Of a DNA stretch of 64,000 bases, positions 33,430 through 45,703 are shown one piece after another. The DNA lies in NCBI GenBank assembly GCA_033239525.1, contig BSYO01000008.1, forward strand, positions 13,399,294-13,463,293. The letters are read 5' to 3'. The DNA is from Nepenthes gracilis (Eukaryota > Streptophyta > Magnoliopsida > Caryophyllales > Nepenthaceae). The stretch's first letter is position 1. Every line of letters begins with the position of its first letter. The translations under genes and the position numbers were made by a program. The notes below the pieces were generated by a model. It was not told the origin of the DNA, searched no databases, and saw nothing but the letters and a program-made list of their open reading frames with translations.

Positions 33430-34735
33430 GTTAGAACCTACACCAATTTCCAATGCTATGTATCGGATGGCTCCTTCGAAGTTAAAAGAGGTGAAGAAGT
33501 AAATATAATAATTTTTAGAGAAGGATTTCATTCGGTCAAGTGTGTCATTGTGGAGTGCACCACTTTTATTTGTGAAGTAAAAGAATAAATCTATGAAGTT
33601 ATATATAGACTAATGATAAATGAAAAAGTCAACAATTAAGAACCGCTATCATTTGTAAAAATTGACAATCTTTTTGATCAATTATAAGGAATTCAAGTTT
33701 TCTCAAATATTATTCTTCAATCTGCTTATCATGAATTGAGAATCAATATGGAAGATGTAGTGAAAATGATTTTTCGATTGAATTGCATAATTATAAACTC
33801 CTTGTGATATTGTTTAGATTAATGAATGTCTTTATAACATTTATAGATTTGATGAATCGGATGTTTTAATCCTATTTTAATTAATTTAAGGCGGTCTTCA
33901 TTGATGATATTTTGACTTACACAAAAAATAATGAAGAACATGAATCTCACTTTGGAATTACTTGAGATGCTTAGGAATAGGGGATTGTATGCCAAGTTGA
34001 GGAATTTTGGCTTGAGCAAGTGACCTTCCTAGGTCACATGACATTGAAGGAAGGGAATCCATAGATCTAAAGAAGTTTAAAGTAATCACAGGTTGGTATT
34101 GGCCAACAAATGTAACAGAAGTGTAAAGTTTTCTTGGTTTTGTCAAAAATTATTAGAGGTTTGTCAAGAATTTCTTAAGGATGACTTGCTTAATGTAAAA
34201 CAAGGTAATTTTCCTTTTGGATAAAAAGTGTGAAAGAAGTTTTTAAGAATTAAATAATCATTTGACAATATTTTGCAAGGATCTAGAGGGTATATGGCTT
34301 ATTACATTATTTTTGAGAAAGGTTAACCTTGTGTATTGATGTAGCATGGTAGAGTAATTACTTATGGATTAAAATAGCTTAGGTTTATGAAAAGAACTAT
34401 CCTACTTATTAGTTAGAACCAGTACTATTACCTTTACTCTAAAGATATGAAGGAAGAAATATTTATAGTATACTTAAACCATAAAAGTTTAAAATATTTG
34501 TTCTTTAAAAATAAATTAAACATTAGATAGAGACTTTGTAATCCTTTGGCAATGTAATCAAGTACTCAATGCAAAAGTTATTCATTCGGTCACAGTATTT
34601 TGGAAGAATCATTCATTTTAATAAGTTGTGTAGGATCGAGAGGATGAAATCCAAGGAAAGTACTTACAATTGTTCATTCATTAAGATTCAAAAATTTCAA
34701 AAATAAAATTTTATAAGGAGGGGAGAACTTTAACA
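33430..34735 (+). pseudogene. gypsy C reverse transcriptase, RNase H and C-terminal end (integrase deleted)
   Basis: PTPISNAMYRMAPSKLKEVK (33440-33499) opens the RT. FIRSSVSLWSAPLLFVK and SMKLYID follow (to about 33612). FIDLMNRMF-like and AVFIDDILTYTKN-like text (about 33840-33930) marks the region of the catalytic box, with frameshifts. RNase H traces run to about 34560. FWKNHSF (about 34600) and a degraded chromovirus C-terminus follow directly, so the integrase has been lost. A purine tract AAGGAGGGGAGAAC (34715-34728) closes the element. Confidence 0.7.
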
Positions 34736-34740
34736 CTCAA

Positions 34741-35376
34741 TGTGACAACCCGAACCTTAAATTTCAAATATGGCTTGGACCGTTCACGTAGAAAATCTCA
34801 AAATTTAAAAGAATTCATAATTCATCATTATGGCAACACAATTTAATTAAGTTACTACTAGATTCATTAATATATTGTGTAAATATCAAAAAATAAATAC
34901 TAAAGATCACGGGTCATAGCTCGAAGGAAAACTACCTAACTTTTGTCAATAATATATCTAGTCCATCTCCTATTGAGAGATAACATCTAGCCTCCATAAT
35001 CCATTCTACCTGAAAGTCTTATAGCAAAAGTAGGATATCTCGATCCATGCTATACAATCAACTCAATTTGGAGCCAATAAAATATAATAGTGAGCTAAAG
35101 GCCTAATAAATAATAAATAATAATAATAATAAACGTATAATAAATAAAAATATCTTGGATATTAAAGATATAAATGCTGCAACCATAATATAAAAATCTA
35201 ACTATATCCCAAAAATCATAACATGTTGTAAATACGATTCAAACTAAAAGCAAGATAGGTTATCCTGGACCCTCATGTGATAAAGATAACAAGATTTATT
35301 AATAACAAGCGAAAACTCTTCAGAATCTGACATCAAGAGATAAGAAGGGATGCCCTAGTATGAATGTCAGCATGAA
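34741..35376. repeat. LTR fragment after gypsy C
   Basis: Starts TGTGACAACCCGAACC just after the gypsy C purine tract, as a 3' LTR would. It is AT-rich and runs to the start of the next LTR at 35377. The middle (AATAGTGAGCTAAAGGCCTAA) faintly resembles the LTRs at 42.5 and 60.7 kb. The end was not found. Confidence 0.4.
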
Positions 35377-37477
35377 TTGTGACGGACCACATCCTAAAAT
35401 CCATCATTAATCATAATATTAACTTATTATCTTTAATTATTAAATATACCATTAAATAAATCATTAACCAAATTGACGTGAACTTATCTTATATTACAAT
35501 CGCATGTACATAATAATACATAATAATGCACAAGATCCAAATACATTACCACGTCATCTGGTGGCTCGACATCAACCTAATAATAAAATAACATTAGCTT
35601 TTATTAAGGAAAGATGCCTACTGATTACTAAAAGTTAATACATACCAATCTGCGAAAGTAATAAATATTTATAATATTTGTTTATCTGATATAAAAATCA
35701 CCACTAAGATACAATGTTCTTATATTCCTAACAGCTATACATATCCAGTATAACAATCTAGACAAAATTATACAATCCAAAAACTCCTTATCAATTTCAA
35801 CACAGTCTACTACTGAAATCAAACTAAATCTAACAACTAAATATAGTCAATGCTATCTAAAAATAGGTATACAAAATGTCTTCAGAAATATTAATAAAGT
35901 TCTTTCATCTTCACTCCTGCACATTAAGGAGAAACTCGTACAAATCATCTAAAAGGTTAGTAAAATAGTAAGGGAGCGAGTTAAATATTTAACAAGACAT
36001 TATACATAACAAAGAACATGTATATATACATATGTAATCTTATATTCATATCGTAAGAGGTAGAAATAGTACCGAATGAAATAACATAAATATGAATGCA
36101 ATCTCTTGGTTTCTTATTTTATTCTCCTCTTGCCATTAGCCATCAAAACATGCTTCTGGTTCTTATTCTTATCTATCAAAATATACTAAAAATTCACTTA
36201 TTGTCAGGAACCAGAATTAGTAGGTCTTATGAGCTAATGGAGTGAACAATCGAAGAAAAGATTGTATTCATTTTCACACAATTTAAGGCATCACCTTCTT
36301 ATTTAATATCCAGAGGTCGGTGGTATATACCTATAATCCAGTAGATGGGGCAATAACCCATTTTTATTTCTCCACATGTTAGAGGCAATTTCTCTATTAC
36401 TACTACAATATCCTAAAACATGTCAGAAAATATTACCCTTTAAATAATTTCTTGGTCCCGTTTTTACTTCCTTAACTTAGAAAAATTCTACATTTTATTT
36501 CTGAATTCTTAGTTCTCACCCTTTTGAAAAACAATTTATACTTTTCTTATCATAATTGCATAATTTACTTTTCTTTTGTAATATCTTATATATTTTATCA
36601 TAACAATTCCATAAATATGAAATTTGATGATAAAACATGCCGAAGAAAATTTCAAAAGTTAAATACAAGTTTAATAAATATACAACACATAATTAATATA
36701 CAATATATTTTTAGCATATACAGACAACAAGTAATAATTTAAAATTAATATCTATGAAGCAAAAATATATAGGAAATATTTTTACACATCTAAATATAAA
36801 AAGAATTTTAAAATAATACACATAATTATGATACAAATAAGTATATATGAGTTCTTAACAAATTTAATAGTAAAATTATCATAGGCTGATCAATATGCAA
36901 ATTTTTCATACTTTTACTTCAAAATCTTATCTTGGATGAGTAATAGAATAGTAATACTCAAAAAGAACATAAATAAATGATAACAAAGGAAAGAGGGAGC
37001 TAAAGATGCACTTGCCTCTACTTGATATACCAAAATTTTTAATCTGAACCTTCCAAAACAAGCTACCTAGAAGCTTTTTCCCTCTTCTCTCTCTCCTTTG
37101 AATTTCCTCTCTCTATTTTTCTCTCTCCTCTATCTCTTCCACTGCTTGAAAATGTAGTGGAACTGATCCTTGGCGACTTTTATAATAGACCCATGCTTGA
37201 GTGTGGTTTAGACACAGGGTGAGCGTAGGGTCATTGGAAACAACGCCTGCTAGGGCAACCGGGCGCGCGATAGGGGCACCTGACTCTATTCCCAGCACCT
37301 TAGGAGCTCGAGAAGCACAGGACAGGCGTAGCAATGCTGGCCTAGGGCCGAGTGCACGATGCATATGGTTTGCAATTCTTTCGTTCTTAATATTGTTTTC
37401 CACATTTGACCTCAATTCAAATTATATTAAATAAATTAATTACCATTAACATAAGTTATAAAAATTCGAATATTATA
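35377..37477 (-). repeat. 3' LTR of gypsy A (minus-strand chromovirus)
   Basis: On the minus strand this begins TATAATATTCG (a decayed TGTAATATTC) just after the purine tract and ends GGATGTGGTCCGTCACA. The middle (about 36180-36465) is related to 42650-42910, 43480-43770 and 60840-60990. All share a CTAA(T/C)GGAG(T/C)G stretch, a block like GGCGGTACTACCTATAATCC and TAATATCCTAA(A/G)(A/G)CAT. It is about 2.1 kb, within the chromovirus LTR range. Confidence 0.65.
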
Positions 37478-37479
37478 AT

Positions 37480-37500
37480 CCTCCACTCCTTATAAAATTT
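37480..37500 (-). promoter_or_regulatory. Polypurine tract of gypsy A
   Basis: On the minus strand GAGGACGAAATTTTATAAGG followed by AGTGGAGGA abuts the 3' LTR. GAGGACGAAATTT is the hallmark chromovirus sequence at the end of the polyprotein, directly before the primer for plus-strand synthesis. Confidence 0.75.
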
Positions 37501-38248
37501 CGTCCTCGACATTTACGCACTTTCATTTTTACCTCCATCCTTAAATGGATAAGGAGATTCTCCTAAATTTATCCTTATGCTCTCATAACAATTCCTTAAC
37601 TGAAGGGTTTCTCAAAAATATCATAGCCAACAGGGTTGTCTTATTTCTCAAAACTAGATTCCCAAAAATCCAAATCGAATTTCAACATAAGGTAATTTGT
37701 CATCAATTAATAACAGTTTTAACTCGATCATACACAAAGGATCATTGATAGATTCCTTTAATGCTAATACATATGACACAACATGACTATCCACCAAACC
37801 AATAAAACCAATCTATAGGTTATCTTGCCAACCTATTGAAAATCTCGATTAGCCCAAAGATCTTTAGCCTCAATCCATCATTTGCCCCCAAAATACAAAA
37901 TTCTTTTCCTCAAAGACACCCTTAGAAACATATGGTTGCCCATATCACCTTAAATCTGATCTTCTCCTAATTAATCGGAAACCTACATCTCTGCCCGAAT
38001 AAAAACCTCAAGAGGAATTATCGTGTTACTTAACTGATAGCTATTATTGTAAACAAAACTCAACGAGTGGTGCTTTACTATCCCAATTGCCTCTAATCTT
38101 CTAAAATTGATGTCCTCAATTCAGATTTCAACTCATATTTCCTACATCAAATGGGAAATCAAATCTTACAACTCAGGATTATCGCCCACGCTTTCGCGGC
38201 ACCACTTTGATTGATCATTTATCTACGAATCTAATGCCATATTAAATG
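37501..38248 (-). pseudogene. gypsy A integrase C-terminus and chromodomain region
   Basis: The minus-strand translation shows VYNNSYQLSNTIIPLEVFIR (about 38045-37990), the post-core integrase motif. Degraded C-terminal and chromodomain text follows down to the polypurine tract. Related text lies at 58860-59160. Stops are frequent. The domain is cut at 38249 by a solo LTR and continues at 40775. Confidence 0.65.
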
Positions 38249-38800
38249 TTAATTGTGAGATTCCGGATCCAAAAACTTGATAATGATGAGGTGATTAGTA
38301 TAAGGATCAATACTAAGCCTATGGAACGAATAATGTGAGGTTCCGAAATCTAAGACGTGTTAAAATAATAATGGTAATAATCCGTTTTAGAGGCCAAACC
38401 TGTAGAAAAAGGAAGAAAACAAATTGATGATTGAAGAAAAGGTGGAAAAAGGCCGAAGTACAGCATGTAACCAAGTGGCGCCTGCTGGGCGCCCAAAAGG
38501 CGCTCGAGCGAAAAAATGGCGGAAAAACCGGACTGACCTTGCAGGCCGGAGTAGGTGAGAGGAGAATGAAAACACTGCCCGGCCTTGACGGAGTAGATTG
38601 AGAAGAGCGTAAAGGTCGGAGTAGCCTTACGTTTGATGAAAACCGGACTGGCCTTGCAGGCCGGAGTGGAAGAAGTCCCACATCAAAATGGGAAGAAACA
38701 ATTGAAGCGTATATAAGACCTAAAACTCCTTACCATTGAGGACGTGTAAGGGTTTTGATGAAGGCCGGAATGGCCTTGAGGCGGAACTGCCTTTATGACT

Positions 38801-38980
38801 CTTAAGGCCGGAGTGCTTTTTGAGAAGAAAATGACCGGAGTTGATATGGACGGAGTAGATTTACTCACGGAAGCCGGAGTAGATTGACTCTTAAGGCCGG
38901 AGTGCTTTTTAAGAAGGAAATGACCGGAGTTGATTATAGATTGAGGAGCCGGAGTGACGTAAGAAGGGCAAATGGACAGA
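38801..38980 (+). repeat. 89-bp tandem repeat within the solo LTR U3
   Basis: CTTAAGGCCGGAGTGCTTTT starts at 38801 and recurs at 38890. The second copy keeps AAGAAGGAAATGACCGGAGT and then diverges. Surrounding DNA from 38520 to 39180 carries more than a dozen (G/A)CCGGAGT(A/T) motifs at irregular spacing. Confidence 0.85.
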
Positions 38981-39332
38981 GTAGATTTACTCATGGAAGT
39001 TGGAGTGATTCGTGAAACGAAATAGCCTGAGTTGATTCACGCTCTCTGAAGCCGGAGTGGATTTAAAGCCAGAGTTGATTTACGCTCTCTGAAGCCGGAG
39101 TTGATTTACGCATGAAAGAAGCCCAATCTGGTCAACTGAAGTTGACCGGAAGGGAAGAATGGGAGCCGGAGTAGGAAATTGCTCCGGAAAATCGCGGGAA
39201 CGAGACTCCAGAAAGCTCTCGAATATTTGGGAAGAGCGACTCCGGAAACTTCTGGAAATCTCGAGAAGAAACGACGCCAGAAATCCCTGAAAGTTTCTGG
39301 AAGAATCATGCCCCACCTTCTCACCCCACCGC

Positions 39333-39341
39333 CTATAAATA
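39333..39341 (+). promoter_or_regulatory. TATA box of the solo LTR
   Basis: CTATAAATACTG sits between a CCCCACC-rich stretch and a purine-rich leader (39350-39440). This is the expected position for the U3/R boundary of a chromovirus-size LTR. Confidence 0.6.
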
Positions 39342-40774
39342 CTGATGAGGAGAACCTGGAGGACGCACGCGGAGAAGAGACGAACGGAAGAGAAGGAAAA
39401 GAGGCGGAGGAGAGACGATCGGAAGAGAAGGAAGGAGAAGGATTTCCAAGCCAAGCATAAGGAATTGATGAGCGTCCCAGGCAAGTGTTCTCATACTCAC
39501 TATTTGTTAATTTGTGATTTTTACTCGTTCTCTATCAGCTATTATCGTTCCAATACCCACCCAAATCATAAAATCGTATAGCCCATGATTAATAATCTAT
39601 GTGCATCGCTTGCAATGAAATGAGCACCGGTGGACTCCAAAATGATATCGACTCAATAAAGTGAGAAATGCTAAAGCTCTCTCTTGAATGCAAATTGAAT
39701 CGTTAAAGGGAATAAGTTCAAAGAAGAATAAGAAACGTATAAGCAATCAAAGGAAATCTACATGGCATGTGTGATTACAATGTAAAATGCTTAAGTTCCC
39801 AAGCAATATGAGAAACGAATGTCCAAGTGAGATGAGAAATGAATAAGTAAACGGAGGGAAGTTCACAATGTGATATGTGATGATATGTGAATGAAGAAAC
39901 CTCCCAAATGGCGGGAGATACGATACATGAGATACGGTGGACTTTTCCTCAAATGAATATGGAAATAGAATCACGAAACTAGGACCATGGACTTTTAGAT
40001 GGGTCTGCTCGAATGAACGTCTATCATGGTAGAAACCCAAAGAATACTTGGGCCACATTATCGCTTGTGTGTAAGCGGGTGGTGTCCGTGTCACGCCTTA
40101 GGATACTATTGTGGAAGAGCGATGCCAAGTACTCCGGGGGAATGGGGCCACGATATGACACGATGTGCACGACCCGGCTGGGTCGTAAAAGATAAATCCT
40201 CACGGCCTTAGAACATGTGGAGTATCATGATCCTTTCCTCGTTCTCTTGCATCATTTGCTAGTACGACCTACTGGCCCTGGTCCGCAAAGATTAATATAA
40301 ATTGATTAAGCATGTTCAAATGGTAACTAAAGGTTCCAAAACATGATGAATGGCAAATCAATATTTCTAAATGATCCCCTCAAGTCTCATTGTATTTTGA
40401 AGACCATGTTACCCTTTTCAGGTTCCTTTTCCGTATGATTTCACATCAAATCTCCTCCCGGTGTTAGTGTTAAAAAACTGAATAATTAGAACAAGAAAAG
40501 GGATCTTTGAGCAAAGCCGAATGTCAAAAGCACGGAGATTAGTTACATCCCGTTAAGCTTCGCAGTAACTTAAGTATTTAGTTCTGCTTCGCATGTTTTT
40601 TAAGGTATATAGAGAACTTGTGGCATCTCTTAAGCCAACGTGGTATTTAAATACACCAAATTTTATGTGGCTTTTGGATCTTGTGATATGCTGAAATTAT
40701 GATACTTGTAGGCATGAGTTATTATTGACGGAGAGTTATTTGAAAAGAAAAATAACCCGGTCCATCACATTAAT

Positions 40775-41110
40775 TTGGCACCTAACTTCTTATGCAAGCT
40801 AGTCCTAAAATTCTGCGCAACCTCAGATCATGAGCGAAACCTGAAAATCAGAATAACTTGAAATCTTATCATCTCGCTAGTATACTAGCAAGCCGACGGA
40901 TCGCTTGAGTATATCCTCAGAATTGGCGAAATGGGCCAAACTTAGTAGTCAATCCATAATCACCTAAATAGTCATCCTAAATAGCCTCAAAACAAAATCT
41001 ATTGCCATATAAATATATATTCACTCTTGAAAGTCAGAAAGAAAGTAGAAATCCTGAGGCTTCTCATACTTAACTATAAGCCACATAATTCACAAAGTTC
41101 TTTCTCATAT
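40775..41110 (-). pseudogene. gypsy A integrase core
   Basis: The minus-strand translation gives MAIDFVLRLF (about 41010), LAHFANSEDI-like text (about 40930) and YTSEMIRFQVILI (about 40880-40845). NFRTSLHKKLGAKL (about 40815-40775) follows. These match the chromovirus order ITMDFV, RLTKSAHF, EIVRLHG and xLGTKL. Catalytic Asp residues cannot be verified because of mutations. The domain continues past the solo LTR at 38248. Confidence 0.65.
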
Positions 41111-41995
41111 TTTGGCATTAGAAGGAATCATATATCTCGAACTATGAGCCTCAAATAAAATTTCCTTCTTAAATTCCTCAATAATCGGAATAAAATTCTA
41201 TTCCAAAAACAAAAAGTTACCCTAATCTCTAGAAATTTCAAACAATTACAACTACGACTCATCATCAAGATCCATCTACTTATGTCATTGTAAATTCAGC
41301 TCATTCAATGAAACAAATACCTCGAGCCACAAAATTCTTCTCATATGGATAATACCTCCTATTAACCAAAATAGATGTTGTCATCAACCTCCTCTACAAC
41401 TACTAAAAACTCTTCTCATAATCTTCATCCAAATGAAATTGTTCATTTTCGTGTCAAATCAAAATTCTCAAAATTTTCAACAAATTACTCATTAGATTTA
41501 GCAAAACCCATGAAACTATGCTCCTCCACAACATTTGTTGATCTCTCTCAAGTTATTACCATTTAAATTTTCTTCATATCCCCAAACATATCACCTTTAG
41601 AAATAGTATAATTCAAAACAATACTTTCTCCAACCAAAACTCATAGTTATTCAAATATTCATCTTTCTTTCAAAATCTATAATGCAAATCCTTAAATGGA
41701 TCTCATCCTCTTCATGAGTTGAATAAATTAGATTATCATCAATGAAGCCATCATAGAATCGACACAGTTATGGTCAAAAGATCCATAAAAGATGTCGACG
41801 AAATGGCTAACCCAAAGGGATCACCAAAATTGATAATGGCCATACCTTAATTCTTAAGGTTATCTCAAATACATTTTCCATTCATCCTTAATTAACATTA
41901 TTCCAGACATGAATCAATTTTAGAAAACATTGAGCTCTTATAATTGATTAAATAAATCACCTATCAGCTCCCAAGGCTAGCTTTTTGAACAATTT
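41111..41995 (-). pseudogene. gypsy A reverse transcriptase and RNase H region
   Basis: The minus strand shows YDGFIDDNLIYSTHEEDEIHL (about 41750-41690), the RT catalytic-box segment with FIDDN in place of FIDDI. Upstream is IRAQCFLKLI (about 41935), corresponding to the GAKVFSKID-type motif. RNase H lies in the degraded stretch at 41150-41650. RT is truncated at 41995, where another LTR begins. Confidence 0.6.
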
Positions 41996-42916
41996 TGTCA
42001 CGTTTCACATTATTATATTCGTTATTAACCTTATTCATATGTATTATCCTTTTTTGCTCAATAATATTGCTTGTTATAATCGAATGGATGTGTACTTATA
42101 TTTTAATCATCTGTCAATTACAACAAACCATAATGCATATGATCTAAAATAACGCCACATTCTTAATGGCTCTAACATCCTTTCAACAATAATATGATGC
42201 CAATTTCGTGATAAGAAAAGATGCTAACTAAAATTTCAAACTAATCTTATAAAATTCTGTTGAAACTTACAAGATAATTATAAAATATCTATGAATATAC
42301 TTCTAAATTATCAATACTAAAATTTACATTCCTAAAATGCTTATAAAATTTATAGGTTCATACATCATTACTTAAACTAAAATAGTTACATTATTACTAA
42401 TTATAGCATAACTAATATTTCTTCTTTACTTTAGTTCACCAAGCATGAACTCTTGCGAAGTATCTAAACGAAAAGAAAAATAATAAGAGTGAGCCAAATA
42501 CTCAATAAGAATATAATAATCAAGGACATATATATTTTATTTAAAAATACATCATAGAGAGGAATAGGAGTTGTGATGCATATAAAAAAATACATATATA
42601 CTTTTAGAGTATTTTTTATGATGTAACTTACTTTCTTTTTTCTATACTCAATTCTTTTTATTTGCCAGGGCTTTTTACCTTGTATATATTGAGGAATTAG
42701 TATTTGTAGCCTTACTAGTTAATAGAACGGTCAATTAAGGAAAGGATTGTGTGTGCTCTCACATAATCTAAGATCGTAAACTCCTATTCAACACTCGGAG
42801 GTGGGCGGTCTATTATCTTCCTGTAGACGGGGTCTAACAGCCGTCTTATTATCCCACAGCAAGAGGCAATCCTCGATTTTTACTATAATATTCTAAGACA
42901 TACTAGAAAATACTAC
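41996..42916 (-). repeat. LTR fragment related to the gypsy B 5' LTR
   Basis: Forward text starts TGTCACGTTTCACATT and is colinear with 60178-60995. Both share ACCTTATTCATATGTATTAT, AACAATAATATGATGCCAA and ACTAAAATTTACATTCCTAA. It stops abruptly at ACTAGAAAATACTAC, where another LTR starts with TGTGACGTCCC. It has therefore been interrupted or truncated. Confidence 0.7.
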
Positions 42917-45664
42917 TGTGACGTCCCACATCATATGTCCTTGTACTTATCATTAATATTATTATTATCATAGACAGGATCCTAACATTAGCCATAACTT
43001 ATACTGGCTCTAATATCACATTATTCATTCATGATATTAGTCTAAATTAAAGAAGATACTTACTAAACATCCATAAGAATTTAAATCTGACGAAAGCATA
43101 TATTCTATATCACAACGGAAGCAATTCTATTATCATCAAAATACAATATGTCTGAAATACAATATTATACAGTATATATTTTTTCTTTATTTTTATCATC
43201 TCGAGTATAACATATATGTCATAACAAAATTATGGCCACCTCAAACTTCTTTCTTAATCATGTTCGTCCTTCATCATTTCTTTAGACTCGTCTGAAGGGA
43301 AGTAAAAACAGCAAGTGAGTGAACAAAATACTCAACAATATATATAACATACAAAGGCATATATTTTATATAGAAGATACATTAACATATATAAATAGGA
43401 GTGGATACATGAAGTGCAATGTATTTACCTTTCTTTATTTCCCAACTTTTATTGATTGTATTTAGTTTTCTTTATCTTTAGGGACCAGGGCCTGTGGGCC
43501 TCACTAGCTAACGGAGCGGATAAATTAAAGAAAGGATTGTGTTCACCCACACAATCTAAGGAAAATATCCTAACAATAGGATAGATTGTCTTTACTTCCA
43601 CAATCGGGATTGTGCTTAATTCCACAATCCAATTCTTGTCCTCCTTCTTACACCCCGAGGCGGGCGGTACTACCTATAATCCCGGTTGATGGGGTTGAAA
43701 CGGACGAACCATACAAATGTAGTTCTTTGATTTTTCACCGTAATATCCTAAGGCATACCAGGAAATATCACCATATGAAAAAGATTCATGGTCAAATTTC
43801 TCTTTTTCAACTTTGAAGGGATCTTGTATAACCGAACTTTAACAGAACTTAACTGAATGTCACTGGATGTAACTGAAATTTTTTTATATTTTCATAGAGT
43901 CCCTTCCAAACTTTCATGAATATAATTTAACATAGCAAACGATATCCAAATATAATATTTCATAGACCTTGAACATGCAGAAAAATGCATACGAAACTTT
44001 ATTTCATACTTAGTGTCTCTAATTCTACTTGGTGGCCAATTAATTTATCAGAGGTTAAATAATTTAATTCAATATTTATTGATGTTAGTAAGTCAAGTCA
44101 GAGTAGGTCTTGAGTTAGTTTAATATTTTATTCATATTTCAGAAATTTTTGGTTCATGTGAACCGGTTTGGTTAAGGCTTGGAACCGGGTTTCATAATTA
44201 TTTTGTGCCTGAATTTTTTTTTATAAGTATCCCAATATCCTTCTTAGGTCTTTTGGTCATTGGTTCGGACAAGTTTTAGTCAAATTTGAGACCGGTTCAA
44301 CCCTTTTTAATAAAGGGCTCAAATTACCATTTAAGCTGAACCGGTTCGGGAAAGGTTTTGAGGGACCAGTTTACTAAGTTATATAACCCATTTTCACTAG
44401 CAATTTTTACACAACATGGACATGGGTCTTAGCTATTTGGCACATAAAGTTGAGCTAGTTTGGTGATCGGATGGTGGCCAGTTTAGTTTTCCAACACAAA
44501 CTGCTCATTCGGGTTTAGCAGAACTGTCAAGGATAGTTTTGCTTCCCTAATTTTTTTATGATTCAATCAGGCCTATTTTTGACCTGTTCTGGGCGTCCTC
44601 TTATAGCCAAGGGACTTAACTTTAAGAATAAATTCTGTTTAGGGCCAGTCCAAGTCAAAATATTGACCGATTCAGACCAAATTCCCAAAACAGATTCTGC
44701 ATCAGCATCAGCTGATGTAGACAGATTTTGTTCCAATTTTGAGAGTCCAAATCATATTTAATTTGGATCCGATTTTTATGAGGCGAATACTTAAATATCA
44801 CCTCCAAGGCCTTATCTAAATTCTGGCACTGATGTGGCCCATTTTGGATTTGGGTTGTATTTTATTTAAAATTATTTTTCCAACTGCTCAAAGAAACATT
44901 TTAGCAAGACCCTTGCTGTTTATGAGTCCGGTTCAGTATCCGACCCAAATGTTATTGGGCCTCTGGTTTACATGGTGATAGTCCACACCTAATACTAGCA
45001 AATCGAGTCTGGTTGAACTCCAGATCAATCCATTTTGGGGTGTGTTTGGCTAAAGTTCAAAAATTGAAATTTCAGCATCAGCAAAACCAGTAAGCTGATT
45101 CTGCAGCTAAGTTTGGGTCCAATTTTGAACCCCTTCTTGAGCGCTTCAGAGGCTCATTTTTTTACACTTTTACTTCATTAAATAAGGATCATTTGACCAA
45201 TTTTGGTCGTTGGCTAATTCGGCCATTTAGTGGTCGATATGAAGCAAACATTAGGAACTGCCACAGCAGAACCCAATTTTGGACACTATCATGTGTCCAC
45301 GGCCGGTTCACCCATTTTTAATTTTTTTCTTACAACTTTTCATGAATTTATGATAACTAAAGAAGTATATGCAAGTATTGGATCAACAATACTCAAGAAA
45401 AGTAGTCAAAATTTACTTAACAATCAAGGAAAGAGTCGAAGTACACTTGCCAAATTTCAGCACTTCCTCTTCCCTTCTTGTGTTTGCTCGTCGAGGTGAT
45501 AAAAGGGCGTTTTTTATCGGGGGTGTTCCTATTTCATTAAGTTTGCAAGTATCGGTTGTGCATTATCTGTAGGAAATTTAGTTTTATGCATCATTTATAG
45601 AAAATCTTAAAAATGGCTTCGAGACTAAGACGAATATTTATGGTAGTAATTCGAATCATAATAC
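42917..45664 (-). repeat. Further chromovirus-type LTR, CCGGTTC-rich
   Basis: Forward text begins TGTGACGTCCCACATC and ends near GTAATTCGAATCATAATA, which resembles the outer end of the gypsy A LTR. The segment 43480-43770 is related to the other LTRs. From 44150 to 45310 it carries many GAACCGGTTC-like motifs, as does 61260-61920. Limits are inferred from similarity. No internal domain is attached, so it may be solo. Confidence 0.5.
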
Positions 45665-45703
45665 ATCAAACAAACACTAGAGAATCACTTATTATACCGA
45701 ATA

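Larger units (their letters stand above)
38254..40769 (+). mobile_element. 2.5-kb solo LTR inserted in gypsy A integrase
   Basis: Begins TGTGAGATTCCGG and ends CCCGGTCCATCACA, with TTAAT on both sides (38249-38253 and 40770-40774), a perfect 5-bp target duplication. The gypsy A integrase frame can be read across the site (KKLGAKL on one side, TFNMALDS on the other). The U3 part holds many CCGGAGT motifs and an 89-bp tandem repeat. A TATA box lies at 39333, followed by a purine-rich leader. No internal genes remain, so the element was reduced by LTR-LTR recombination. It differs from the Tat LTR at 29865. Confidence 0.9.

Noticed and set aside
37113..37415. Minus-strand 100-codon ORF as a gene
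   Set aside because: It lies within the gypsy A LTR, near its CT-rich leader, with no family resemblance.
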